Shown here: one piece after another, positions 28,075 through 35,487 of the stretch | Layout: each line of letters opens with the position of its first letter | Numbering within the stretch: the stretch's first letter is position 1 | From: a virus | Strand: one strand, 5' to 3' | IMG/VR virus record: IMGVR_UViG_3300035565_000044 | Span: 1 to 64,000 of that record | Length of the DNA: 64,000 nucleotides | Program-made: the position numbers and the translations under genes | The notes under the pieces: generated by a model | The model's database searches: none | Seen by the model: the letters and a program-made list of their open reading frames with translations, nothing else | What the model was told of the DNA's origin: nothing

Positions 28075-28590
28075 ATGGCGTTGGAGCAGGGAAGGGGGAG
28101 TCCCGATCACGAGCAGGGAAAAGGTCGTGAGATGGAGAACCGTATAGGCGCGCTTGAGCGTGATATAAACGTTCTGTCGCATAATCAGAAAGTGTTGAGT
28201 GAAAGCTTTCATTCTCTAGAGAGAGAAATGAAGGAGGGTATTTCATCGCTAAGAGATGGAATTGGTGTCGCTCTATCCAAAATGGACCAACATATAGTTG
28301 CAGAGCAAGCCAGAAAACCTATGCCGTACCGGGACATGGTGTCTATGGCGACGAGCATGGGCACCCTAATTATAATGTTATCAGGAGCAATTTTTTTTCT
28401 TATAGAAGCTCGTGTCAGCGCAGCGGTGACAGAAAGTTCCGCATTCGTGAGGGAATGGAAACAGGATGGGCGGTTGTACGTCACGCTGTCTAAGCTCCAG
28501 GACGACATAATCCACATGACACAGCGCATAGCAGAGCTTGAAAAACAGGCCCAAGGAAGGCCGCAGACGCCCGTACAGGCCCACAAATAA
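28075..28590 (+). CDS. Coiled-coil protein with one membrane segment
   Basis: 171 aa, AGTAGGAACGC upstream. Residues about 20-80 form a heptad-like coiled coil (IGALERDINVLSHNQKVL, then MKEGISSLRDGIG). Residues about 108-130 are a membrane helix (MATSMGTLIIMLSGAIFFLIEA). The C-terminal 40 residues form another helix (LYVTLSKLQDDIIHMTQRIAELEKQ). No lipobox or spanin pair seen. Position at the end of the lysis cassette suggests a lysis-timing or envelope role. Confidence 0.6.
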   Translation: MALEQGRGSPDHEQGKGREMENRIGALERDINVLSHNQKVLSESFHSLEREMKEGISSLRDGIGVALSKMDQHIVAEQARKPMPYRDMVSMATSMGTLIIMLSGAIFFLIEARVSAAVTESSAFVREWKQDGRLYVTLSKLQDDIIHMTQRIAELEKQAQGRPQTPVQAHK

Positions 28591-28620
28591 AAAAGGAGTG
28601 GGGATATGCTCCCCACCCCT
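28590..28620 (-). terminator. Rho-independent terminator between convergent genes
   Basis: A 7-bp GC-rich stem (28598-28604 with 28610-28616) is flanked on the left by six A, which reads as a U run for the minus transcript ending at 28631. It probably also serves the plus-strand lysis transcript. Confidence 0.75.
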
Positions 28621-28630
28621 AATTGAGCCA

Positions 28631-29638
28631 TCAGCGCTCTTCTGAGCCGATGAGCTTCCTCAAGCTCGCATTCTCTTCATCTATCTCTTTAGACATTCTT
28701 TCCTTGTTGCGCTTGTAGGAGCTTCCCGTCCTTTTCCCCCCCATCACATCGGCAGTGACAGAGCGCGCAATCCTATTGGTTTCGTTGGCCTGGATAGAAA
28801 GAATATTCCCCTCACCGAAACAATCGTTAGGCGTCCACCCTTCCAGCTTCACGCCCTCGGGAACCCGTATCATTCCCACAGCCTTGTTTTCCCTGAAGCA
28901 ATTCCAGCACCAAACCAATAACTTAGCTCTCTCTTGATCAATCATGATCTTTTTGTCAGAGCGCAGTCTAATGAAATGTTCCCTGACCCTATGGGCAGGA
29001 CATCCCTCATATCCAGGTTTCCCTGTCCGAAAAACATCGAGAAAGTTATTCGCTTCCTCAAGATATCCCTGGTGGTATCCACCGATATAATGAATGGCGC
29101 CCAATGTAGACTTGGGAACGATCTCAATCGGCGCACAGCGCTTAACGCTGCTCATAACATTGGGATGGCGGTCGAGAATGTTAAGAACTTCTTCAATGGT
29201 AAGCTTAACTTTATCCGTCTGCTCATAGGCAAAATAGGCGAGCTTGCGGAGCACGGCGCTCAGGACGTGAGTGGAGATATTCCCCTGAATATTCAAGTGG
29301 TCACGGACTGTACGCAAGCGCCCGGTATCGATAGTCATCATGGCGTCTTCTTTGATGCCATAGACAACCAGACAGAGAAACGGGGGAAGGTTAGGATTGA
29401 CCTGCAACGCCGCGAGATAGCCCGTAAGGCGATGGCGGCCGTCAATCAACTGACCATTCGTATTGAAACGAATAGGCGCCCCATTAAACTTCCATTTTCC
29501 ATCGAGGAATGAACGCATCCTTTCCGCAACCGTTGCCTCAGACAAAGGCCGGTTAGGAGCCGTAACTGCAAGATAGTCTTTCGCTAATTGGGCGTCGATC
29601 TCGATAAGTTCCATATCGATTTCATCGGTTTTCCGCAT
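28631..29638 (-). CDS. ParB/sulfiredoxin-fold domain protein
   Basis: 335 aa from the ATG with AGAAAGGGAAG upstream; an in-frame TTG extends it by 10 residues without a better site. The ParB N-domain element DGRHRL (66-71) is present in the context GQLIDGRHRLTGYLAA, followed by MTIDTGRLRTVRDHL, a pattern of phage proteins usually annotated ParB-like. The rest is helical with no obvious helix-turn-helix of the chromosomal ParB type. Such proteins are nucleases, CTP-using clamps or regulators; which applies here is unknown. Notable because parS-like sites fill the window. Confidence 0.65.
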   Translation of the reverse strand: MRKTDEIDMELIEIDAQLAKDYLAVTAPNRPLSEATVAERMRSFLDGKWKFNGAPIRFNTNGQLIDGRHRLTGYLAALQVNPNLPPFLCLVVYGIKEDAMMTIDTGRLRTVRDHLNIQGNISTHVLSAVLRKLAYFAYEQTDKVKLTIEEVLNILDRHPNVMSSVKRCAPIEIVPKSTLGAIHYIGGYHQGYLEEANNFLDVFRTGKPGYEGCPAHRVREHFIRLRSDKKIMIDQERAKLLVWCWNCFRENKAVGMIRVPEGVKLEGWTPNDCFGEGNILSIQANETNRIARSVTADVMGGKRTGSSYKRNKERMSKEIDEENASLRKLIGSEER

Positions 29639-29694
29639 AATCTTCCCTTTCTGATATTTGCGACGCAACCCTGTGTGAGCTGCGTCGCGTCCTG

Positions 29695-30087
29695 CTATCC
29701 CATCTTCCGTTCTGAGCGTGCCGTCGCTTCCTGACTTACGCCTTGCCAGTAAATTCTGTCCAGATTGAGCATTTCAACCTTTTTCAAGTTGGCCTGCGTT
29801 CTGGCGTCGTGCATGGCTTTAACGTGCGCCTTGAAAGCAGCGGATGTTCTCGCTAGTCTCTCAGCAGCGGACTGCGTTAGCTTCGCATTCTGCTGTAGCA
29901 GGTTATTAATAAGCTCGTCCAGAAGAATCTTCCTCCCCTCCTCAAGGCGTGAAGCGGCGTCGTCGGCCCATACCCACCGTTCGGCGGACAGGCGCCATTC
30001 CTCACGTTTCCTGTCGCGATCCCAGTCGTTATTCCTTTGGTTTTCTCTTGGATGATTTTGCTGCGTCCTCTGCTGATACTGGTTCAT
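29695..30087 (-). CDS. Hypothetical protein, charged helical
   Basis: 130 aa with TAGAGG six bases before the ATG. The N-terminus is Gln/Asn/Arg/Asp-rich and probably disordered (NDWDRDRKREEWRL); the remainder is a long amphipathic helix region (LLDELINNLLQQNAKLTQSA). It overlaps the end of the ERF gene by 59 bases, so the two are co-translated. Likely an accessory of recombination or replication; no family recognised. Confidence 0.6.
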   Translation of the reverse strand: MNQYQQRTQQNHPRENQRNNDWDRDRKREEWRLSAERWVWADDAASRLEEGRKILLDELINNLLQQNAKLTQSAAERLARTSAAFKAHVKAMHDARTQANLKKVEMLNLDRIYWQGVSQEATARSERKMG

Positions 30088-30808
30088 TTGCAGCCTCTAA
30101 GGTCTTCTTTTTGTCAGCAAAAGCGGTTCTCACAGACGAGAGTCCAGGGCCATCTGGGATATTATTGAGGGCGTCTCGATTCTCTTCTAACCATTTATTA
30201 AGTTCAGGAATGGCCTTGCAACGACGTATCTCATCTATAGCCGTTTCTACGACTTTAGCATTATGAGTTTCATCGAGCCTGTTTTGGATGGTGGCGGCTC
30301 CATCATCATCGGTTGTGGCTAGGCACAAATAGGACTGAAGCCCATACCTCTTGCCAAACGTTAGAGAGGAACCAATGCTGTAGACAGTGGTTTCAGTAGG
30401 GAGTTCAACAAGAACAGCTTCCCACTGACCAGATTCTACATGCGTTATAAGTGTGATGATGGGGGATGTGTACCAGCGCTTTACCGTATTACCATGCGAG
30501 CGTATTGTTCCTGAGAACTGCTTCAGAAGGAACCCGTGTTTATTCAAGACGGGGCGCACGGTTGCTAGAAGGTTGCCAAGGCTGGAGAATCTTGATTTGG
30601 TAAACGGATTAGCTTTATCAGCGATAATTAACGCTTCAAGCTCTAATTGCACCTTGAGCATCGCCTTATTGAAAGGGAATGATGCGGTAGAGGCGATAGC
30701 TTCACCAAATCCTCTGAAGTATGGGGCAGGTATGTCTTGTAGTGGTATTCTATCTTCTGATTCTACTGGGTTTACTTGCGCGTCGAAGTCTTCTTCTATT
30801 TCACTCAT
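30029..30808 (-). CDS. erf: ERF-family single-strand annealing recombinase
   Basis: 259 aa from the ATG at 30808. ERF proteins anneal complementary single strands for phage recombination and genome circularisation. The hallmark is visible: FPFNKAMLKVQLELEAL at the start of the domain, LLATVRPVLNKHGFLL, and GSSLTFGKRYGLQSYL followed by the acidic TTDDDGA. The C-terminal part is variable, ending in a basic SKRKPKE. It is followed by the overlapping gene at 29695 and preceded by a pentamer-repeat array at 30871-30955, which likely carries its control region. Confidence 0.85.
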   Translation of the reverse strand: MSEIEEDFDAQVNPVESEDRIPLQDIPAPYFRGFGEAIASTASFPFNKAMLKVQLELEALIIADKANPFTKSRFSSLGNLLATVRPVLNKHGFLLKQFSGTIRSHGNTVKRWYTSPIITLITHVESGQWEAVLVELPTETTVYSIGSSLTFGKRYGLQSYLCLATTDDDGAATIQNRLDETHNAKVVETAIDEIRRCKAIPELNKWLEENRDALNNIPDGPGLSSVRTAFADKKKTLEAANEPVSAEDAAKSSKRKPKE

Positions 30809-30870
30809 TTGATTTTCCACGAAAAATAGCTGGAAGGAAACTATATCCTACCAGCCATTCAAAATCAAAC

Positions 30871-30955
30871 GGTGCGTTGAGATGTGTAACGATATGTAAC
30901 GATATGTAACGATACGCCACGTTACGCCACGTTACGCCACGAGGCGAAACGATAT
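30871..30955. repeat. Pentamer-phased repeat array A
   Basis: Seventeen consecutive 5-base units in strict phase, nearly all of the form GNNNC (GTAAC, GATAC, GCCAC, GTTAC). The units GTAAC-GATAT and GCCAC-GTTAC recur. It sits about 63 bases upstream of the ERF gene start. Confidence 0.8.
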
Positions 30956-30993
30956 CTGGTGAAAGACGGAGCCAATGCCGAGCAAGCGATCCG

Positions 30994-31245
30994 TCAAGGA
31001 TTTTTATCAGCTCCGTCCTTCTGCTGATTAACGTATCCAGCTTCTTTGATCATGTCAAGCGTCTCTATTATCCCTGTGATAAACATTCCTATGCATATAC
31101 CGCTTGTGAAGCCAAATGATCCCCATATGAAGTCAAAGTACATACTTGCAATCGCAAGAATTGACATGATAGACATGGTTACGATGGCCAGTCTCCATGC
31201 TGGTTCAGTCTTGAGAAGGATAAAGAATATCTTTGTTCTTGTCAT
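30994..31245 (-). CDS. Small membrane protein, two helices
   Basis: 83 aa. Two hydrophobic segments (about 18-36, AIVTMSIMSILAIASMYF, and 43-60, GFTSGICIGMFITGII) flanked by a basic N-terminus and a Lys/Asp-rich tail. The GGAAC of the parS-like site 31249-31264 also serves as its ribosome-binding site. Function unknown; could modify the inner membrane or block superinfection. Confidence 0.65.
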   Translation of the reverse strand: MTRTKIFFILLKTEPAWRLAIVTMSIMSILAIASMYFDFIWGSFGFTSGICIGMFITGIIETLDMIKEAGYVNQQKDGADKNP

Positions 31246-31248
31246 CTT

Positions 31249-31264
31249 AGTTCCACGTGAAACG
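31249..31264. promoter_or_regulatory. parS-like palindrome 5
   Basis: AGTTCCACGTGAAACG, 13 of 16 matches to parS. It directly abuts pentamer array B and overlaps the ribosome-binding site of the 30994-31245 gene. Confidence 0.55.
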
Positions 31265-31324
31265 TTGCGTTGCGAGACGGCGCAGGGCGCTGCGGCATGT
31301 TACGTCGCGAGATGTTGCGACGCG
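31260..31324. repeat. Pentamer-phased repeat array B
   Basis: Thirteen 5-base units in phase, mostly NNNCG (TTGCG, AGACG, TTACG, TCGCG). It lies 15 bases upstream of the minus-strand gene starting at 31245 and is continuous with parS-like site 5. Confidence 0.8.
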
Positions 31325-31535
31325 AGAAACAATATTCACTGGTGTGCTGTTACGCCAAAGAGGGCACGGGTTTATCCTAGGCAAATCGCGGACCACACGA
31401 AGCACCGTTGGCCTCCCCTCACTCTTTAAAGGTATAGTGGAGTCCATCCCACTTGGCTGCTTCTAGGCCAACCTCCCAGTGAAATTAAGCCCTTAACGTG
31501 AGTTGTGCGCGTGAAGCGTAGCTTCGCTACTCCCG

Positions 31536-31841
31536 TTAAGCGGCTTCCGAGTTGTGGGCAGCTTGGAAACCAGCCATCCCACCAATTTCAATCCAATTTT
31601 CAAACGACTTTCTGTCTCCACAACACACAGCGGGAACGAAATTGTTTATAAATTCGGCAATGTCGTAAAGGCGGCGGCGGCTGGCGAAATCAGCATGCTC
31701 CAGAGCGCCTAACAAATTATTACTAAAAAACGCTTCAAGAAAACATCCTGGGTTAACCCCTTCATCAACATAACGCGTCAGGGGATGGCGTAAATGCGCC
31801 GGAACAAAGTCCCATACAGCCCTAGACTTCCAATCGTCCAT
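31536..31841 (-). CDS. Conserved phage protein, function unknown
   Basis: 101 aa, CAGGAGAG before ATG. The pattern VPAHLRHPLTRYVDEGVNPG, then FLEAFFSNNLLGALEHADF and CGDRKSFENWIEIGG is that of a small conserved phage protein found next to early genes in many siphoviruses and podoviruses. No catalytic residues evident. It is a lone minus-strand gene with an intrinsic-terminator-like hairpin just before its ribosome-binding site (31863-31896). Confidence 0.65.
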   Translation of the reverse strand: MDDWKSRAVWDFVPAHLRHPLTRYVDEGVNPGCFLEAFFSNNLLGALEHADFASRRRLYDIAEFINNFVPAVCCGDRKSFENWIEIGGMAGFQAAHNSEAA

Positions 31842-31852
31842 GTTTCTCTCCT

Positions 31853-31896
31853 GAAAAAAAATTCCCGGTTAGCCGATAGGGAAAAGCCAACCGGGA
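31853..31896 (-). terminator. Terminator or attenuator before the 31841 gene
   Basis: On the minus strand an 8-bp stem (31889-31896 with 31863-31870) is followed by a run of eight U, then by the ribosome-binding site of the gene starting at 31841. A terminator this close to a start suggests either attenuation or the end of a short upstream transcript. Confidence 0.65.
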
Positions 31897-32129
31897 GAAG
31901 TTGATAGAGGGAACGCAGCCCATCCCCTTTGGTTTGGACGTACAAGGGACGGGCGTGGGATTAATATAGACCCTTATGAAAAACACGCAAGGGGTAATCG
32001 TTCGATACGGACGACATTTTAGAATGAGGCAAAAATATCACAGAACCGTGGCCAAACGCCAACGGATGGGTTGACCATCCGCTACGAATAGGCTACATCC
32101 ATTCTCGTAGTAACCGAAAAGGGGAAATT

Positions 32130-33092
32130 ATGAAGTTCGGATATAAGGTTCTGGCTATGGTCGCGCTCTCTGCGACTCCTGCCATGGCGGCTGATCTCGG
32201 TAATTCTGGCGGATATAAGGACTCGGTTGAAACCGTAGCGCCTGGAGTGTCCGCAAGCTGGACTGGCTTCTACATCATGGGTGGACTGGGGCGCAGCTCC
32301 ACGTCGCATGATGTGAAGGGCCAGGAAGACTTGGCTACGGCGAAGGCGCTGACTGACGTTTATGTTCATTTCGATGGTGAGGGAAAGCGTACCTACAATA
32401 GCACTGCATGCGCAGTCAATGAAGATTGCTATAGGGCTTATAAGCAGGGCGATACTCTTCACCATAATAAAACTGGCCATGATCTTGTGGACAGCAATTC
32501 TAGCCTTGCTGGTTACACTGTAGACGCCACAAACTTTTTCTCCACTGATGGCACCGCTAGCGGGTTTGTAGGCTCTTTGGGCGTTGGCTACGATAAGCAG
32601 ATTGGCTCCATGCTGCTTGGCGTCATGGCTGACTACCAATTCCGCACCAACAAGACCACAATCGGCGGAGTTAGCGTTAAAGAATCTGACGCTATCTTCC
32701 TCGGCGCCCGTGCTGGTTTCCTTCCAACCCACAACATGCTTGTCTATGTGCTGGGTGGATACACATGGTTGAACCATTCTGGAGTTGTTAATTCTCTTCA
32801 GAGTGCTGACACCAACTATGGTGATGCCGGATACACAGCGAAATATGGCGATGGCAGCTTCGGCGGATTTACCCTTGGCGGAGGTGCTGAAATCCCCGTG
32901 GCTCGGAACTGGTTCCTTGGCGTTGAAGGCCGTCATACTTGGTACGGAAAAGAAGACCTCGTGTCCTCTACCTATACCTACACGTCTCCAACGGCCTACC
33001 ACCAGGACAAGTACCACGTTACCGACGAGCCTACCGAATGGTACGTCGGCGCCACCCTCAAGCTGAAAATGGGCGGCGACAGCTTCAAGTAA
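32130..33092 (+). CDS. Outer-membrane beta-barrel protein (alphaproteobacterial Omp type)
   Basis: 320 aa, AAAGGGGAAATT before ATG. A Sec signal peptide (MKFGYKVLAMVALSATPAMA, cleaved before ADLG) is followed by the hallmark YKDSVETV...SWTGFYIMGGLG seen in Hyphomicrobiales outer-membrane barrel and immunogenic proteins. The rest has barrel strands with Gly/Tyr/Trp alternation and ends with the typical final strand (WYVGATLKLKMGG). Two Cys lie in a predicted loop. It has its own transcription unit with a strong terminator. A phage-borne host-like Omp could alter the surface to exclude other phages or change adsorption. Confidence 0.8.
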   Translation: MKFGYKVLAMVALSATPAMAADLGNSGGYKDSVETVAPGVSASWTGFYIMGGLGRSSTSHDVKGQEDLATAKALTDVYVHFDGEGKRTYNSTACAVNEDCYRAYKQGDTLHHNKTGHDLVDSNSSLAGYTVDATNFFSTDGTASGFVGSLGVGYDKQIGSMLLGVMADYQFRTNKTTIGGVSVKESDAIFLGARAGFLPTHNMLVYVLGGYTWLNHSGVVNSLQSADTNYGDAGYTAKYGDGSFGGFTLGGGAEIPVARNWFLGVEGRHTWYGKEDLVSSTYTYTSPTAYHQDKYHVTDEPTEWYVGATLKLKMGGDSFK

Positions 33093-33120
33093 CTTGCACG
33101 ACGACCCGACTCGCGTGTAA

Positions 33121-33172
33121 TGTGAGCGCTCTTCTGAGAGGCCCCCCCTTTCAGAGGAGCGTTTTCTTTTTA
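33121..33172 (+). terminator. Rho-independent terminator of the Omp gene
   Basis: An 11-bp stem (33127-33137 with 33151-33161, one G-U pair) is followed by TTTTCTTTTT. It ends the outer-membrane protein transcript. Confidence 0.85.
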
Positions 33173-33230
33173 ACGCTCCGTGGCGTATCATAGCACCCCG
33201 CCCCGTTCCACAACGCAACGTAACGAGATA
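33171..33230. repeat. Pentamer-phased repeat array C
   Basis: Twelve 5-base units in phase (TAACG, CTCCG, TGGCG, CCCCG, CAACG, TAACG), ending 3 bases before the ATG at 33233. Confidence 0.75.
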
Positions 33231-33232
33231 TC

Positions 33233-33550
33233 ATGACTGTTATTGGAATACAGATGCTGGAGCCAACAGCAGAAGGTAAAAAGAACCTAAGCAATAGAGA
33301 CGTTGAATTTCTTAATCATGTAGCCCAAGAGATTGTTTTTGCTCGTGGGAAATTTCCAGGAACGAAGCATATGGTTGCCGTACTCTTGGAAGAGGTAGGA
33401 GAGCTGGCCAAGGCGCTCCTGGACTATGAGAACGACATTGCCCCTAAGGACGAGATTTGGCTGGAGGCGGTTCAATCCAGCGCCATGGCCATGAGATTGG
33501 CTACAGAGGGCGTTGACGGCATGCGGTACTCCAGATACAGTAACGAATGA
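33233..33550 (+). CDS. MazG-like nucleotide pyrophosphohydrolase
   Basis: 105 aa. The all-alpha NTP pyrophosphohydrolase pattern is visible: FARGKFPGTKHMVAVLLEEVGELAKALLD, with the metal-binding EExxE at 53-57, and the second helix pair WLEAVQSSAMAMRLATEG. Phage relatives hydrolyse (d)NTPs or ppGpp. It is shorter than full MazG (about 260 aa), as is usual for single-domain phage forms. Array C lies right before it and array D right after it. Confidence 0.8.
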   Translation: MTVIGIQMLEPTAEGKKNLSNRDVEFLNHVAQEIVFARGKFPGTKHMVAVLLEEVGELAKALLDYENDIAPKDEIWLEAVQSSAMAMRLATEGVDGMRYSRYSNE

Positions 33551-33610
33551 TTTCTCCCCGCTCCGTATCGTAGCGTATCGTACCGCAACATACCTTGACG
33601 TAACGCATCC
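33541..33610. repeat. Pentamer-phased repeat array D
   Basis: Fourteen 5-base units in phase, including TATCG-TAGCG-TATCG-TACCG and TGACG-TAACG. Starts within the end of the MazG-like gene and precedes a terminator and the GcrA-like gene. Confidence 0.75.
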
Positions 33611-33629
33611 GAATCAGATACTTTCGTAG

Positions 33630-33658
33630 AAAGGCCCTCCACCTTGGGGGGCTTTTTT
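33630..33658 (+). terminator. Rho-independent terminator
   Basis: A 7-bp GC stem (33634-33640 with 33646-33652) is followed by six T. It separates array D and the MazG-like gene from the GcrA-like gene 15 bases downstream. Confidence 0.8.
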
Positions 33659-33672
33659 GCTATGGGGATGAT

Positions 33673-34041
33673 ATGCTGAAAGAACGTGCGCTCAAGAGGT
33701 TAAAGAAGAATCTAGGGAACACATATGGCTACAGAAACGCAGCGTTGGCTAAAGAGCCGACGCCAGCGGAAAAGGTCATAGAAACCAAAAAAGAGGAGAC
33801 TGGTCTAACCATTTTAGACCTAGGCTCCAAGCAATGTAAATGGCCTACAGGCTACAACGAGTTCGGAGAAATTACTTTCTGTGGCAAGAAGAGACACCAA
33901 AGAGAGGACACTGGTGCGAAAAGTCCGTATTGCGCTTCACACCATCGGCTTGGACTCGACAAATATAGACCAAGACGAGGAAACGGAGGCGGCGGAGACG
34001 CCAAAGGCGATAGTGTACGCTCAACTGGCAAGGGCGGTTGA
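33673..34041 (+). CDS. GcrA-like zinc domain protein
   Basis: 122 aa with GGGGATGAT before ATG. Residues 46-95 match the C-terminal part of GcrA, the alphaproteobacterial cell-cycle regulator: TILDLGSKQCKWPTGYNEFG, FCGKK, then SPYCASHH, giving a likely zinc site C55, C70, C87, H90. The N-terminal helix-turn-helix of GcrA is missing; instead there is a short basic Lys/Arg region. In GcrA this C-terminal region contacts sigma70, so the phage protein may redirect or block host sigma70 transcription. The last 25 residues are Gly/Arg-rich and overlap the next gene. Confidence 0.65.
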   Translation: MLKERALKRLKKNLGNTYGYRNAALAKEPTPAEKVIETKKEETGLTILDLGSKQCKWPTGYNEFGEITFCGKKRHQREDTGAKSPYCASHHRLGLDKYRPRRGNGGGGDAKGDSVRSTGKGG

Positions 34042-34342
34042 CGAGTACGTCTGCGACATGATCATGGTCAAGTCTAAGGCTGGCCATGGGCTTCCTGCCA
34101 TTGCTGAATATCTTGGCCTTGAGCAGGATACCATATTGCATATGGGGAGCACCAAAGTAGAGGGCAGCTACCAGGGAAAGGCTGGAGCCAAGCTATCTGA
34201 CAGAGAGCGATTAGAAAGAAATAGGATTATTATAGACCTTTATGAAAAAGGTTTTCGACAGGTAGACATAATTAGGAAAATGAATATTTCCGCCCCTGTC
34301 GTCAACACCATTATATCAAAGCACCTTGGTAAGAATAAATGA
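34013..34342 (+). CDS. Helix-turn-helix protein, likely regulator
   Basis: 109 aa from a GTG with AAAGG five bases upstream; an ATG at 33881 would overlap the GcrA-like gene by 161 bases and seems less likely, so the start is uncertain. The C-terminal 40 residues (LYEKGFRQVDIIRKMNISAPVVNTIISKHLG) form a clear helix-turn-helix of the resolvase or homeodomain-like kind, and an earlier GLPAIAEYLGLEQDTI could be a second. It follows the GcrA-like gene and may be a phage transcription regulator. Confidence 0.6.
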   Translation: MYAQLARAVDEYVCDMIMVKSKAGHGLPAIAEYLGLEQDTILHMGSTKVEGSYQGKAGAKLSDRERLERNRIIIDLYEKGFRQVDIIRKMNISAPVVNTIISKHLGKNK

Positions 34343-34683
34343 TCAACAGCGTCGTCAGAAATGGCGGCGCTTTTTTCACGTGAAACACAAAAGCAAACGG
34401 CCCAGAGCCGTTCCAAGCTCTGAGCCGCCTACCTCAAGAAAGGAGATTACCAATGTCAGTGTAGAGAAGGTACACTTAAGACACATCGCGCCCTTAGCGC
34501 AATTGAGGCTCATGGAAATGCAACCCAATCACAACGCTATCTCTGCCGTCCTTCATATTAAGGATGACATTAACCATTCACCCTGATAATCTATATTTAT
34601 AATTTAAACATGGATATCAGGACTCATGATGCCTAGTGTTGTACCACTAAGCGGCCATGGAGTCAACCCCCTGGAGGTTTACC
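34343..34683 (+). other. Non-coding stretch with parS-like site, hairpin and out-of-frame start
   Basis: This stretch holds parS-like site 6, a hairpin at 34396-34425 (10 pairs with one mismatch), and a strong AAAGGAG ribosome-binding site at 34439-34445. The ATG after it (34453) stops after three codons (MSV). A protein-like frame continuing SVEKVHLRHIAPLAQLRLME to a stop at 34586 is offset by two bases. Either a broken small gene or a leader. Nothing else recognised. Confidence 0.45.
34372..34387. promoter_or_regulatory. parS-like palindrome 6
   Basis: TTTTTCACGTGAAACA, 15 of 16 matches to parS, intergenic. Confidence 0.65.
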
Positions 34684-34938
34684 ATGCCGCTTGAGAGCCT
34701 ACCCAAAATGGTGATGAAAGCAGTACATGAGGCAGATAACGATCCTGACGCACAGGCGGCTATCGTGGAGGTCCAAGCGCGTATGCTGGGTATGTCCATA
34801 GCCCTCATGACAAATGGCGACGCCAGGGCCGCCAATGAGCTTCTAGAGGGCGCTTCTCAGTACGCTATAGAGCAGGCTGCATCAACACAGCAGATCGACA
34901 GAATGTTGAACATAGCCCTTAAAAAGATCGGTCACTGA
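34684..34938 (+). CDS. Small hypothetical protein
   Basis: 84 aa from the ATG with CTGGAGG upstream; an earlier in-frame ATG at 34657 lacks one. All-helical, acidic and Ala/Met-rich (DPDAQAAIVEVQARMLGMSIALM). No domain recognised. Its end overlaps the convergent dCMP deaminase gene by 20 bases. Confidence 0.6.
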   Translation: MPLESLPKMVMKAVHEADNDPDAQAAIVEVQARMLGMSIALMTNGDARAANELLEGASQYAIEQAASTQQIDRMLNIALKKIGH

Positions 34939-35413
34939 GGCCAGGGAGCTGGCGCCAGAGACTTTCTCTAATAGGAATTAGCTCTGCGCCAACTTCACTG
35001 AACATCCTGTCTGCATGAACGCAGTTCTCATGCCACCTGTCTGAGAAACTACTTCTAACGATGAAGGGAAATACCACCCTCCGAATTCCACGTTGGATGA
35101 GCATAGCTGCGCACCCAGCGCACACGGGACACCAGGGTGCTGGCACGGCCACGTGTATGGTGCAACCGTGTAGCCGCTCTGTAGCGTAGGCCATGGCGTT
35201 TGCTTCTGCATGGATAATTCTCGGGTATTTAAGTGATCGATCATTAAATATCTCTGGAGAATCGTCACAGCCGCTAGGGAAACCATTTACGCCCATGCTG
35301 ACTATGCTATGGTCCGGCCTTGAAATAACGGCTCCGACCTTTGTTGATGGGTCTTTACTCAGGCGCCCAGCGATGTAGAAGGCGAGGCCGAGATATTCTA
35401 AGTCCCAATTCAT
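34919..35413 (-). CDS. dCMP deaminase
   Basis: 164 aa from the ATG preceded by GGAACC; a longer form starting at 35470 would cross a terminator-like hairpin. The zinc deaminase motifs are complete: HAE at 68-70 (His ligand and catalytic Glu) and PWCPVC with C95 and C98. The N-terminal LAFYIAGRLSKDPSTKVGAVI is typical of dCMP deaminases. It makes dUMP for thymidylate synthesis, a standard phage nucleotide-supply enzyme. It is a lone minus-strand gene. Confidence 0.9.
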   Translation of the reverse strand: MNWDLEYLGLAFYIAGRLSKDPSTKVGAVISRPDHSIVSMGVNGFPSGCDDSPEIFNDRSLKYPRIIHAEANAMAYATERLHGCTIHVAVPAPWCPVCAGCAAMLIQRGIRRVVFPFIVRSSFSDRWHENCVHADRMFSEVGAELIPIRESLWRQLPGLSDRSF

Positions 35414-35422
35414 ATTGGTTCC

Positions 35423-35455
35423 ATAAAAATATCCCCCCAGCCAGGAAGGGTGACT
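35423..35455 (-). terminator. Hairpin with T run before the dCMP deaminase start
   Basis: On the minus strand a stem of 6 plus 3 pairs is followed by ATTTTTATGG, which carries the start region of the 35413 gene. This is the same arrangement as at 31853-31896 and suggests attenuation. Confidence 0.45.
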
Positions 35456-35487
35456 GAGGGGATAAGTCAATCTGGGGAGATTATGCG

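Noticed and set aside
30315-30335. Extra copy of the GTGGCTAG element
   Set aside because: Occurs in the ERF coding sequence without the CGATTAC element or any pairing partner; chance match.
31247-31447. 66-aa minus ORF through array B
   Set aside because: Its second half runs through the pentamer repeats, and it has only a weak ribosome-binding site; the stretch 31325-31535 otherwise shows nothing convincing.
32082-33218. 378-aa minus-strand ORF opposite the Omp gene
   Set aside because: Exact antisense shadow of a well-supported plus-strand gene with signal peptide and terminator; composition is arbitrary.
34326-34586. 86-aa ORF starting at TTG
   Set aside because: The start lies inside the end of the helix-turn-helix gene and no site supports it; only its last part looks protein-like and is treated as a possible broken gene.
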